NCBI GenBank assembly: GCA_965214485.1
Contig: CBDCBW010000015.1
Location: 434,001-498,000 of the forward strand
DNA length: 64,000 bases
Direction of reading: 5' to 3'
From: JANQRZ01 sp965214485
Lineage (GTDB): Bacteria; Bacteroidota; Rhodothermia; Rhodothermales; JANQRZ01
Below the pieces are notes generated by a model. That model did no database searches, had not been told where the DNA came from, and saw only the letters and a program-made list of their open reading frames with translations. A program made the position numbers and the translations under genes. Positions 37,905-47,484 of this stretch are shown in pieces (within the stretch, counting starts at the first letter, position 1; each line of letters starts with the position of its first letter).

Positions 37905-38771
37905 GTGGCCGACTCGTTCTCTCAGCGCGCCGAACGCCTCGCCCGCCGGGCGGTCGAGCTGGTGCCGTTCCCGCAGCCGCCGCTCGTGCGGACGCGCCAC
38001 CCGGTGGTACTGATGCACGGGTTCGGGGCGATGGCGAACCTGGGGCAGGGCGGCGTGCTCCACGCCGAGGCGATGCACCTGCGCGGGCGCGGCGTCCTCG
38101 CCTACGCCCCGCACGTCAACCCCTACGACACGGTGGCCGTCCGCGCCCGCGCCTGGGCCGAGCGCCTCGACGCGGTCCTCGCCGAGACCGGGGCCGAGAA
38201 GCTCAACCTCGTCGGGTTCTCGTCCGCCGGGCTGGACGCGCGCTACCTCATCGGCAGCCTCGGGCGGGCCGGGCAGGTGGCGTCGCTCGTGACCGTCTCG
38301 ACGCCGCACCGCGGCAGCCCGGTTGCTGGCTACGTGCTCTCGCGCCCGGAGCGGCTGCGGGCGTGGATGATGGGCGTGATGAACTTCGTGGGCCGCGCCG
38401 CCTACGCGACCGAGCCGCCCAACGCGGAGGACGGGCTGCGGGAGCTGACGCCGGAGGCCGTCACCGGCACCTTCAACCCGGCGCACCCCGACCACCCGGA
38501 CGTCTACTACGCCTCGTGGGCAGGCCGCGCCGGGCGCGGCACCGACGTGCCGATCTACCCGCCCCTCGCCGTCCCGAACCGCGTGCTCTACGCCCGCGCC
38601 GGGGTCAACGACGGCCTCGTCGCCGTCGAGAGCGCGACCTGGGGCGACTTCCGGGGCGTCCTCGACGCCGACCACGCCCGGCAGATCGGCCTCCGCCTCG
38701 CGCCGGGCTCCTTCGACTCGAAGGCGTTCTACCTGGCCGTCGCGCGGGACCTCGGAGAGCGCGGATTCTGA
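37905..38771 (+). CDS. Triacylglycerol-lipase-like alpha/beta hydrolase
   Basis: The GTG at 37905 gives 288 residues. VVLMHGFGAM is the oxyanion loop, LVGFSSAGLDARYL the nucleophile elbow (Ala in place of the second Gly), GVNDGLVAVESATWG the acid, and DADHARQIG the His. The order and the LDARY after the elbow match bacterial family I lipases. It lies 106 bp after the DGK1-like gene on the same strand. No signal peptide is visible, so it should be cytoplasmic unless secreted by another route. Confidence 0.88.
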   Translation: MADSFSQRAERLARRAVELVPFPQPPLVRTRHPVVLMHGFGAMANLGQGGVLHAEAMHLRGRGVLAYAPHVNPYDTVAVRARAWAERLDAVLAETGAEKLNLVGFSSAGLDARYLIGSLGRAGQVASLVTVSTPHRGSPVAGYVLSRPERLRAWMMGVMNFVGRAAYATEPPNAEDGLRELTPEAVTGTFNPAHPDHPDVYYASWAGRAGRGTDVPIYPPLAVPNRVLYARAGVNDGLVAVESATWGDFRGVLDADHARQIGLRLAPGSFDSKAFYLAVARDLGERGF

Positions 38772-38967
38772 AGGGGGAGGCAGAGGAGGAGCCAGCCCTC
38801 GCGGACTACGCGCTGCCCGGGCCTCCGAGAAGCCGGCCCCCACGCTCAGGGACAACCGCATCCCTCACCGCTTCCCTCCCCGCCCAGAAACGACGTGTGC
38901 CCCCCTCCCCGCATCGCCAGAGTACGAGCGTGTATTTTGACGTGACGTAGCCCTCTCCCTCTCCGTC

Positions 38968-39516
38968 ATGGACCTCGCCCCCGGCGTCCTCCTCGTGGCC
39001 GAGCCGGCCCTGCTCGACCCCAACTTCCGGCGCTCGGTCATCCTGCTCTGCGACCACGGCGCCGCCGGCTCGTTCGGGCTCATCCTCAACCGCCCGACCG
39101 AGCTCCGCCTGCCCGACGTGCTCGACGAGCCGGTCGGGCTCGAGCACCCGCTCTGGTTCGGCGGGCCGGTGCAGACCGATACGCTGCACTACCTCCACGC
39201 CTACGCCGACGAGCTCGAGCACGCCGTGGCGGTCCTCGACGGCGTGGGCTGGGGCGGGCCGTTCGAGGAGATCGCCGCGCAGGTGCGGGCCGGCGCGCTC
39301 GACGGCAACGGGTTCCGGTTCTTCGTCGGGTACGCCGGCTGGGGCGAGGGCCAACTCGCCGACGAGGTGGGCGAGGGGAGCTGGGTCGTGCTCCCGGCCT
39401 CGGCAGCGCAGGTGCTCGGGGGTGACCCGTCGGTGCTCTGGCGCGAGACCATGCGCGCGCTCGGCGGCGAGTACGCCCTGCTCTCGAACTACCCCGACGA
39501 CCCTCAGATGAACTAG
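38968..39516 (+). CDS. YqgE/AlgH family protein
   Basis: The 182-residue protein matches YqgE from end to end: MDLAPGVLLVAEPALLDPNF, RSVILLCDHGAAGSFGLILN, RPTELRL, FGGPVQTDTLHYLH and FRFFVGYAGWGEGQLADEV. The role is poorly defined (AlgH has been linked to transcription control). The TAG stop at 39514-39516 is built from a TA target dinucleotide plus the first G of a MITE. Confidence 0.93.
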   Translation: MDLAPGVLLVAEPALLDPNFRRSVILLCDHGAAGSFGLILNRPTELRLPDVLDEPVGLEHPLWFGGPVQTDTLHYLHAYADELEHAVAVLDGVGWGGPFEEIAAQVRAGALDGNGFRFFVGYAGWGEGQLADEVGEGSWVVLPASAAQVLGGDPSVLWRETMRALGGEYALLSNYPDDPQMN

Positions 39517-39677
39517 GCTCTGTCACGCAAGTCGGTCCGTCGGCGAGCGAGAGACCCTGGAGGGACCCGGCCAGGCGTCCGACGAGCCAGATGCCGTAGC
39601 ATCGGGCGAGGAGGACAACGCCGCAGGGCCCTTCAGGGGCCTCGCCGAGCCAGGACCCGGATTAACGTGACAGAGTC
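39516..39677. mobile_element. MITE family 1, complete copy
   Basis: A 162-bp non-coding element is flanked by TA on both sides (39514-39515, 39678-39679). Terminal inverted repeats are GGCTCTGTCACG and CGTGACAGAGTC (11 of 12). The tips resemble those of the IS630 element at 59354 (GTGCTGTGTCA). A second complete copy lies at 60591-60770 and a fragment at 20370-20429. Confidence 0.88.
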
Positions 39678-39863
39678 TAGGGCCTCGGCAGGCGGTCTGC
39701 TGCCCTCTGAACCGGAGACGCCTCGTGCCGAGCGAGCGACGGAATCGAGGGAATGGGAGGAGTGGGAGGAGTGGAGGGAAGGGAGACGGCCCCTCTCCGT
39801 CCCTCGATGCCCTCCACGCCGTCCCGAACCGCAGAACACCCCCTGATACCAAGTCCGGCTGAA

Positions 39864-39967
39864 GGGTTGTCGTTTCGACGAGCACAGCGAGGAGGACTCT
39901 CCCCCGATGCGACCGTGCACGACCTCAGCGCAGGAGAGTCCTCCCGTTCGTTCGGAAGGACAACCTC
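39864..39967. repeat. Long imperfect inverted repeat
   Basis: GGGTTGTCGTTTCGACGAGC and the following GAGGAGGACTCTCC (39864-39902) face an imperfect inverse (39928-39967: AGGAGAGTCCTCCC, then GGAAGGACAACCTCC). GTCGTTTCGACGAGC...GAGGA-type palindromes are scattered in many Bacteroidota and Chlorobiota genomes. Between it and the MITE before it (39680-39863) I see only low-complexity G/A-rich DNA. Confidence 0.65.
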
Positions 39968-40003
39968 CAACGAATCATTCAGATTTCGCATGATCCTGCA
40001 CTA

Positions 40004-40164
40004 GGCTGTGTCTGGATATTCAGTCTGTCGCCGAGCACGAGCAGATGTCTTTGCTTCACAAGGCGCGCGAAGCAGCCGTAGCACCGCTACGGCGAGGCAG
40101 CACCACGCTGTGAGCGAAGGCAGATGCCGTGTGCAGGCCGGAAGTGGATTTTCCAAACACAGCC
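40004..40164. mobile_element. MITE family 2
   Basis: A 161-bp non-coding element lies between TA dinucleotides (40002-40003, 40165-40166). Inverted ends are GGCTGTGTCTGGA and TCCAAACACAGCC (12 of 13). Its inner part (AAGGCGCGCGAAGCAGCCG) resembles sequence at 55599-55645. Ends and TA flanks point to the IS630/Tc1 group. Confidence 0.85.
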
Positions 40165-40195
40165 TAGGCGGGGCCGGGAAGGCGCGGCGGTCGCG

Positions 40196-41347
40196 CTACC
40201 CCGTTCGGTTTTCCTCCCCGCGGTCTCCCGGCGGCGCAGCCTGCGCCACCTTTTCCTCCACGAACACCTTCGCCTCCGGTGCCTCGCCGTCGTCCACCTG
40301 GGCCCATTCGAGCTCGGTCGTGATGGTGTCGAAGACCGCCTTGAGCACGCCGACGACGACCGGGCCGATCACGATGCCCGGCACGCCGAACGTGTAGACC
40401 CCGGCGACGAGCGCGATGAACATCCAGTAGAAGTCGAGCACCTTCGACTCGGCGGCGGCGAGCTTCGGGCGGACGATGAAGGAGAGCAGCACCGTGCTGA
40501 TCCCGAGGCCGAGCCCGGCCATCGCGAGCGCCTCCCAGGGCGAGTCCTGAAAGATCAGCAGGTACCCCGCCGCCGGGATCACGACGGTCCACGAGCCGAC
40601 GACCGGGAAGAACCCGATGAGGAACGTCAGCAGCGCGAGCGCCACGGCGAGGGGGACGCCGAAGACGAGGCACAGCACGAGCACGAGGACGCTCTTGAGC
40701 GTCTGCGTGACCAGCGTGCTGTAGACCGCGCCGTAGAGCACGCCCTGCACGTGCTGCTCCAGCCGCTCGGCGAAGGCCCCGTAGCGCGGCGGCACCTTGC
40801 CCCGGAGATAGGCCACGATCACGTCGGACCGGATGAAGACGTAGAACGCCGTGAACAGGAACACCGAGGTGTCCACGGCGAACTCGGAGAGCGCGGCCTG
40901 CGCGCCGGCGGGCACCTCCAGCGCGAGGGCCGCCCCCTCGGCGAGCGCGCGCTCGATCGCTGCCTCCTTCTGCACCTCGCCGACGAGCGGAAGCAGCGAG
41001 AGCGCGTCGTTGATCTGCACGGCCACCGCCGCCGCGTTCGCCGCGAGGTACTCCGCCGCCGACCGGACCTCGAGGTACCCGTAGACGAGGAGCGCGAGCG
41101 CAGGGACGATTAGCAGCACCAGCGTCAGCACCGCCGCCGGGGCCTCGCGCCCGGTCCGCGCGGCGATCCACCGCTGCACGGGCAGGAGGTAGGCCCCGAT
41201 GATCGCCCCGAGGACGGCGGCCACGAGGAGCTCGTGGACCATCGAGACGAACAGCGCGAGCACCGCCAGGAAGAGCGCCAGCGTCAGCAGGGTCCGGCGG
41301 AGGGCCGGGACCGGCACGTCGGCGAGGTGCAGCGAGGGTCTGTTCAT
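40196..41347 (-). CDS. AI-2E family permease
   Basis: The ATG ending at 41347 gives 383 residues of an eight-helix AI-2E/TqsA-type membrane protein: LVAAVLGAIIGAYLLPVQRW at the N-terminus, FTAFYVFIRSD, LLTFLIGFFPVVGSWTVVIP and IVRPKLAAAESKVLDF in the conserved C-terminal half, ending GVPGIVIGPVVVGVL. Members export autoinducer-2 or act in sodium/proton antiport. The substrate is not predictable here. The five tandem repeats just before the start are in frame (LPRYD units), so an N-terminal extension is conceivable. Confidence 0.9.
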   Translation of the reverse strand: MNRPSLHLADVPVPALRRTLLTLALFLAVLALFVSMVHELLVAAVLGAIIGAYLLPVQRWIAARTGREAPAAVLTLVLLIVPALALLVYGYLEVRSAAEYLAANAAAVAVQINDALSLLPLVGEVQKEAAIERALAEGAALALEVPAGAQAALSEFAVDTSVFLFTAFYVFIRSDVIVAYLRGKVPPRYGAFAERLEQHVQGVLYGAVYSTLVTQTLKSVLVLVLCLVFGVPLAVALALLTFLIGFFPVVGSWTVVIPAAGYLLIFQDSPWEALAMAGLGLGISTVLLSFIVRPKLAAAESKVLDFYWMFIALVAGVYTFGVPGIVIGPVVVGVLKAVFDTITTELEWAQVDDGEAPEAKVFVEEKVAQAAPPGDRGEENRTG

Positions 41348-41422
41348 GTCGTACCGTGGGAGGTCGTGCCGTGGGGGGTCGTACCGTGGGAGGTCGTACC
41401 GTGGGAGGTCGTGCCGTGGGAG
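41348..41422. repeat. Five 15-bp tandem repeats abutting the permease start
   Basis: GTCGTACCGTGGGAG and close variants are repeated exactly five times (75 bp), beginning at the base next to the start codon. On the minus strand each unit reads L/P-P-R-Y/H-D in frame with the permease. The rest of the gap to the divergent glycosylase gene (41423-41712) has no gene that I can see. Confidence 0.88.
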
Positions 41423-41712
41423 AGCGAGACGTACAACCGGACAGCGAGGAACGGCTAAAGAAAAACGGTGGAGAGAAACGGGGGTCTCCCAAGGTAGCCC
41501 CCGCGGACCCGGGTGCCGCCCCGGGCGTCGGACCCGGGCGAGGCGTGCGGTCGGCGGCGTCCGCCGGCTCGGACCAAATTCACCGTCGTTCACCTTGCCT
41601 GTCCCGCCCGGCCCCGTTAGATTGACGGCCTCGCCCACGCGCCGGACGGAGCCCCGGCTCCGCCCCCGTTTCTTCGGCGCAACGCATCCTACGACAACCG
41701 GTTAACGCCACG

Positions 41713-42492
41713 GTGCTGGACCTCCTCCGCGACGCCCGATCCGTGCTCGACCTCCAGCGCGCCCTCGGCGGCGACTGGCTCCCGGATGCGCTCCCCGCCG
41801 CCGCCGACGCTCCTCCCGATCCCATGTCGCCCGACCTCTTTGGAGCCCTCCCCGACCCCTCGCAGGACCCCAACCTTTCGCCCCACGACCGCATCGAAGC
41901 CCTCATTCCCGAGGACTCGCCGCTGCACGGCCTGGACTCGCTCGGCGAGATTTTCGACTGGCTCAAAGACACCGTCCTCACGCCCATTGACGAGAACCGG
42001 ATCAACCCCGTGCTCGGCGTCGGGCCGGAGGACGCGGACCTGATGGTGATCGGCGAAGCGCCGGGCGCGGACGAAGACAAGACCGGCGAGCCGTTCGTCG
42101 GGCGCGCAGGGCAGCTCCTCAACAAGATTCTCGAAGCCGTAACCTTCCAGCGCGACGAGGTCTACATCACCAACATCCTCAAGAGCCGGCCGCCGGGCAA
42201 CCGCGACCCGCAGCCCGACGAGGTCGCCGCGCACCTCCCGATCCTCTACAAGCAGATCGCGCTCGTGCGCCCCCGCGTGGTCCTCGCCGTCGGCAAGTCC
42301 GCCGGCAACGGCCTGCTCGGGCGGACCTCGTCGCTGGCCTCGCTTCGGGGCAGCTTCAACGACTTTTACGGGCTGCCGCTGATGGTGACCTACCACCCGG
42401 CGGCGCTGCTGCGGAACCCCCAGTGGAAGCGCCCGACGTGGGAGGACATGAAGCTCCTGCGCACGCGCTACGACCAGCTCGTCCAGGCCTAA
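41713..42492 (+). CDS. Family 4-type uracil-DNA glycosylase without Fe-S cysteines
   Basis: The GTG at 41713 gives 259 residues. The core matches family 4 uracil-DNA glycosylases: motif A (VIGEAPGADEDKTGEPFVG), GRAGQLLNKIL, ITNILKSRPPGNRDPQPDE and motif B (YHPAALLRNP). Family 4 enzymes normally hold a 4Fe-4S cluster through four cysteines. This protein contains no cysteine at all: the usual Lys-Cys-Arg-Pro reads KSRPP, and the N-terminal pair is replaced by an extension. Uracil removal is still expected from motifs A and B. It is followed by dnaB after 109 bp. Confidence 0.88.
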   Translation: MLDLLRDARSVLDLQRALGGDWLPDALPAAADAPPDPMSPDLFGALPDPSQDPNLSPHDRIEALIPEDSPLHGLDSLGEIFDWLKDTVLTPIDENRINPVLGVGPEDADLMVIGEAPGADEDKTGEPFVGRAGQLLNKILEAVTFQRDEVYITNILKSRPPGNRDPQPDEVAAHLPILYKQIALVRPRVVLAVGKSAGNGLLGRTSSLASLRGSFNDFYGLPLMVTYHPAALLRNPQWKRPTWEDMKLLRTRYDQLVQA

Positions 42493-42601
42493 CACAACCG
42501 TGTGGGGGAGGAGGCGGGGTGGGGGAGGAAATTCAGCCGTAGCGTCGAAGCCCTTCCCACACCCCCACCCTCCCGCACGCTCCTACTCGCCCCCGACGCC
42601 C

Positions 42602-44203
<1,602 letters not shown>

Positions 44204-44204
44204 T

Positions 44205-44405
44205 CCCGGGTCGCTGAGGGTGTGCGCTACCGTTTGTTTGTCTGTAGTCATACCCGATCGCTGAGTTGGTGCGCCCTCCTCCACGTCAAGTCATCCCCGC
44301 GCAGGCGGGGAACCCTGCGAGGGTTGAGCCACGCGCCCTCGCCGTATGGATTCCCGCCTGCGCGGCAAGGACTATAGAAGGCGATGCACAAACTCAGCGA
44401 CTTGG
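44205..44405. repeat. Composite palindromic repeats downstream of dnaB
   Basis: Three copies of a TCGCTGAG...GTGCG motif occur: direct at 44211 and 44259, inverted at about 44385-44398. Inside them are two hairpins of the CCCCGCGCAGGCGGGG type (44295-44310 and an inverse near 44351-44365), the class of dispersed palindrome known from many proteobacteria. The block may be a decayed TA-flanked element (TA at 44201-44202 in the dnaB stop and at 44406-44407). Confidence 0.55.
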
Positions 44406-44425
44406 TAGGCGATCTTTAGCGAGAC

Positions 44426-44460
44426 GAAGCCCCGACGCTCGTTGCGAGCGTCGGGGCTTC
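44426..44460. terminator. Strong hairpin beyond the displaced tRNA-Cys end
   Basis: A perfect 16-bp stem (GAAGCCCCGACGCTCG and its complement) with a 3-nt loop lies just past the displaced 3' end of tRNA-Cys. Before insertion of the element it would have been the terminator of the tRNA operon (minus strand). It lacks a long T-run. Confidence 0.6.
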
Positions 44461-44465
44461 TCGTA

Positions 44466-44525
44466 GGAGGTGACGGACGGATTCGAACCGCCGTACGAGG
44501 CTTTGCAGGCCTCTGCCTAGCCACT
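44466..44525. other. attL, displaced 3' part of tRNA-Cys
   Basis: Sixty bases match 52174-52233 with three mismatches, and 44493-44525 is identical to 52201-52233. It corresponds to the anticodon loop through acceptor end of tRNA-Cys on the minus strand. Here the acceptor is followed by CCT, not CCA, so the original chromosomal gene probably did not encode CCA. Confidence 0.9.
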
Positions 44526-44578
44526 AAGATTCGCCCAATCCAAGCCATACGAGCCGTTTTGAGAAGCACCCGGCGACA

Positions 44579-44600
44579 TTGACAACAGTATTGACAACAC
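44579..44600. promoter_or_regulatory. Integrase arm-type sites, left end
   Basis: TTGACAACAGT (44579-44589) and TTGACAACAC (44591-44600) are direct repeats between attL and the integrase gene. The same TTGACAACAGT recurs near attR at 51980-51990. Matching repeats at both ends fit integrase arm-binding sites. Confidence 0.65.
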
Positions 44601-44633
44601 TTGCTGCACGCGGAGGTCGCAACCCGATCTCCC

Positions 44634-45746
44634 ATGTCCAGCCTCTACAAGCGCGCCAACGATTACTGGTATGTCGCCTTCTACGACGCCGCGAAACGCC
44701 CGCAACGTAAACACGTCACTACGGGCACGAAGGTAAAGCGCGACGCCGCCAAAGTCCAGAAGCGATTCGACCGCGCCGTGCTACTCGGCGACTTCGACCC
44801 GTGGACCGATGACCCCGGCACCTTCGAACCGAAGCAGTCCCGCCAAGACGACGCGCCCGACCTCGCTTTTCTGGGGTCCTCTGTGGCGGCGTTCCTCGCG
44901 TCCCGATCCAACCTCAGCCCCTACACCCAAGAGCGATACCGGAGCGTCCTAGAGCGCCTGAGAGACAGCTTAGGCGCGGCGCGAGAAGTGGCGAGCATCA
45001 AGACTGCTGACCTGTTGCACTTCCTCGACGGGACCGATACGAAGCCCGTGACGCAGCACTCCTACCGGCGGGCGATGCGAACCTACTTCCGGTGGCTTCA
45101 AGAGCGCGACGCCGTAGCGAGCGACCCCACCGCCGCCCTTCGGCTAGAGCGCGCCCCAGACAAGCACCCGCGCTTCCTCGAACCGGCTGACGTTGACGCG
45201 ATTTGTCGAGCGATTGCCGAGAACGAACAGCGCCCAAAGGTCACGCCGGGTACGTCAAGCTGGCTGCTCCCCATCGTCCGAGCGAACGTCTACTTGGGGT
45301 TGCGAGCGGGCGAAGTTGTCAACCTCCGATGGGAAGACGTGGACCTCGAACGACGGACTCTCACGGTGAAGAACCGAGAGGACTTCACGACGAAGGCAGG
45401 GAAAGAACGGACTATCCCGATTGCCGCGCCCGCACTCGACATGCTGCGAAGCATGGAGCGTCGCGCCGCATGGGTATTTCCAAACCACGGCGGTACTCAG
45501 CTTCACCGCCTCTACCTGTCGCGCCGGTTCAAGCACTTTGCGAAGAGGGCGAAGCTACCGGACGCAATCAACTTCCACGCGACGCGCCACACGGCGGCGA
45601 GTTGGCTTGCCCAACAGGGAGCGAGCGTTGAAGCAATCCGCCGGTTCATGGGGCACTCTTCAATCCAAGTGACACAAAAGTATATGCACCTCTCCCCCGA
45701 CGGCTTTGCAGATCAGATTGAGCGCGCGTTCGCCGCCGTCGCCTGA
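44634..45746 (+). CDS. Tyrosine recombinase (integrase) of the tRNA-Cys element
   Basis: The ATG at 44634 gives 370 residues. An arm-binding-like N-terminus (SSLYKRANDYWYVAFYD) and SAM-like core-binding domain (about 90-180) precede the catalytic domain with R224 (LRAGEVVNL), H315-x-x-R318 (HATRHTAASWL), H341 (MGHSS) and nucleophile Y350 (TQKYMHL). All catalytic residues are present, so it should be active. It reads away from attL, the normal arrangement for tRNA-targeting integrases. An earlier TTG at 44601 is a less likely start. Confidence 0.95.
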   Translation: MSSLYKRANDYWYVAFYDAAKRPQRKHVTTGTKVKRDAAKVQKRFDRAVLLGDFDPWTDDPGTFEPKQSRQDDAPDLAFLGSSVAAFLASRSNLSPYTQERYRSVLERLRDSLGAAREVASIKTADLLHFLDGTDTKPVTQHSYRRAMRTYFRWLQERDAVASDPTAALRLERAPDKHPRFLEPADVDAICRAIAENEQRPKVTPGTSSWLLPIVRANVYLGLRAGEVVNLRWEDVDLERRTLTVKNREDFTTKAGKERTIPIAAPALDMLRSMERRAAWVFPNHGGTQLHRLYLSRRFKHFAKRAKLPDAINFHATRHTAASWLAQQGASVEAIRRFMGHSSIQVTQKYMHLSPDGFADQIERAFAAVA

Positions 45747-45995
45747 GCCGTTTCGCTTCCTGCCCAGCGCCGTCGCTCGACTCCGGGCGGCGGCGCTTTG
45801 GGTTCGCTCAGAAAATGAAAGGGGGTAGGGGTGTCTTCGACACGCACCGTCTCTGACACCGGAGGCTAATTCTGAGAGGGTGTCAAGTCTTCAACGGAGC
45901 GAGTCAACACCGCGAAGGGAGTATACCAGTGGGGAGCAATCGAGGAGCGGCGGCGAGTTTAACTTTGCATCTCACTCCATCGCCCAACAGGTTGC

Positions 45996-46571
45996 ATGTT
46001 CTACGAAGACCCTGCCTTCTACATCTCGCTTGCGGCTCTTCTAGCTGCTGGAATCAGCCTTCTGCAATCCCGCCGGAGCAATCGGATTGCGGAGGGGGCG
46101 AATGAACTCTCCCGAGGGGCGAACACAATCGCTCAGAAGGCGCTCGGGATCGAAGAGGAGAGACGAGAGGAAGAACGCCGGAGGGCGGAGGAGAGGAAGA
46201 AGGAGGGGGAGCGAGCAGAAGAGGAGAGAAAGAGGCGGATGAGCAAAGAGCGCAGACAGTTCAATGCCCACTACAGTATGAGGCGTTTCTACATTCTGAT
46301 TGCCTGTAACCAGAAGAGCCAGTTTATTGCTCATCTAGAACAAGCGTATCTAAAGTTTTTTGAGGGGGGTAGCGCTTCGTTTTTCGAGCATTTTAATCGT
46401 CTAGAGGAGTTGGGATACGTCGAACAAGAGAGTCGCAAGAGCACCGGACCTTCCGCAAAGTGCAGTATCACAGAGCTTGGAAAAGAAGCTCTCAGATCGT
46501 GGGACACCTCACATAAGGGAGACGGCGACTCTCTCTTCTCAGCAGTGCGAAATCAGATGTTGTTGATGTAA
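45996..46571 (+). CDS. Membrane-anchored coiled-coil protein with winged-helix C-terminus
   Basis: The 191-residue cargo protein has one N-terminal membrane segment (FYISLAALLAAGISLL), a heptad-rich, highly charged helix (about 45-90, mostly Glu/Arg/Lys) and a C-terminal domain with winged-helix character (HFNRLEELGYVEQESRK, then SITELGKEAL, the helix-wing pattern of MarR/PadR-like folds). Base composition is clearly more AT-rich than the host genes. No family is recognised. A membrane-tethered DNA-binding or sensor protein is possible. Confidence 0.6.
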   Translation: MFYEDPAFYISLAALLAAGISLLQSRRSNRIAEGANELSRGANTIAQKALGIEEERREEERRRAEERKKEGERAEEERKRRMSKERRQFNAHYSMRRFYILIACNQKSQFIAHLEQAYLKFFEGGSASFFEHFNRLEELGYVEQESRKSTGPSAKCSITELGKEALRSWDTSHKGDGDSLFSAVRNQMLLM

Positions 46572-46596
46572 GCCTTTGCTGAGCCTGCCACGCGCT

Positions 46597-46911
46597 CTAC
46601 CTCGCCCACACGGTCGTGCAGCCGACCATGCGCTCGTCTCGCTCGGGCGACAAGCGCACCTTGACGCGGAAGCCGTGGTAGATCGCCCATAAGCTGTCAG
46701 ATTCGCCTACGCCCTCACAGAAGAGGTCTTGCGTGAGCAGCACGTCCTCCCCGAAGAGGCTCGTGCGGCTTATGCTCGTTGTTTCTGGTCGGTCAACGTC
46801 ACCTGCAAGCGCTCTGTCCTCACTCCATGCAGAGTAGAAAACGGACGCTGTTATGAGGGTGACAAGGACGATACAGGCGATACCGATCTTGGCGGCTAGA
46901 CTCAGCTTCAT
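46597..46911 (-). CDS. Small membrane-anchored protein of the element
   Basis: The ATG ending at 46911 gives 104 residues with one membrane helix (AAKIGIACIVLVTLITASVFY) and a soluble part of about 70 residues containing two cysteines (DLFCEGVGES; MVGCTTVWAR) that could form a disulfide outside the membrane. Unknown function. The region 46912-47484 beyond it holds no gene that I can support, only a hairpin at 47392-47429. Confidence 0.5.
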   Translation of the reverse strand: MKLSLAAKIGIACIVLVTLITASVFYSAWSEDRALAGDVDRPETTSISRTSLFGEDVLLTQDLFCEGVGESDSLWAIYHGFRVKVRLSPERDERMVGCTTVWAR

Positions 46912-47391
46912 GCGGGACTGCGTTCTCCGTTTTGAGGAAGGGTGAGGAAGCATCACGGGGAGGATAACCACCGCACACCTACATGCTCAACTGGTATACT
47001 TCGCCCGCCGAATCTAACCGACTCAGAGATAACTTCCCAACATACCCCTTTACCAGTATTAGATACGTCTGTAGTCAAGGAGCGGGGAGTAGCGACACCA
47101 CCGGAGCAGCCGAGAGGCAGGGGCAGGGCGGCATTCGACGGCGAGGCTTACCAGTGTGAGGGGCAGCCGTGCGGAGGCGGGGAGCGGGCGTACTGGCACG
47201 ATCTACGCGACGAGTAGGGGCAGCGGCGAGAGGCTGAAGGGGTGTGCTTGCTCTAACACTAGAGGGGCAAAACTGACGGGGGCGGCAGTTGTAAAACGCT
47301 TGTTCAAACAGGCATTCTCGGCGCATCGAACCTCAATGCCCGACCGTGGGGCTGCAAACTTCCTGTCAACCTGTAAAGCACCCCAACGCAA

Positions 47392-47429
47392 AGAACCCCT
47401 CCCCGTTCGGTCTTCCGGCGTGGGGTTCT
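47392..47429 (-). terminator. Hairpin downstream of the element's minus-strand operon
   Basis: AGAACCCC (47392-47399) pairs with GGGGTTCT (47422-47429) across a 22-nt loop, with TTTGCG following on the minus strand. It lies 56 bp past the stop of the 208-residue gene and may end that operon. Confidence 0.4.
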
Positions 47430-47484
47430 GAAGCCTCGTTCTGGCATGGCTAGAGCCAGACGCGGCGAGGTTGGGCGGGGTGGG

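Noticed and set aside
40008..40397. Small plus-strand frame starting in MITE 2
   Set aside because: It is made of element and antisense permease sequence.
44601..44633. TTG start 33 bp upstream for the integrase
   Set aside because: The ATG at 44634 begins the normal arm-binding N-terminus; the extra residues have no support.
47156..47431. Several 60-90-codon frames in the element's cargo gap
   Set aside because: They overlap each other on both strands, have no motif and share no start or coupling evidence.
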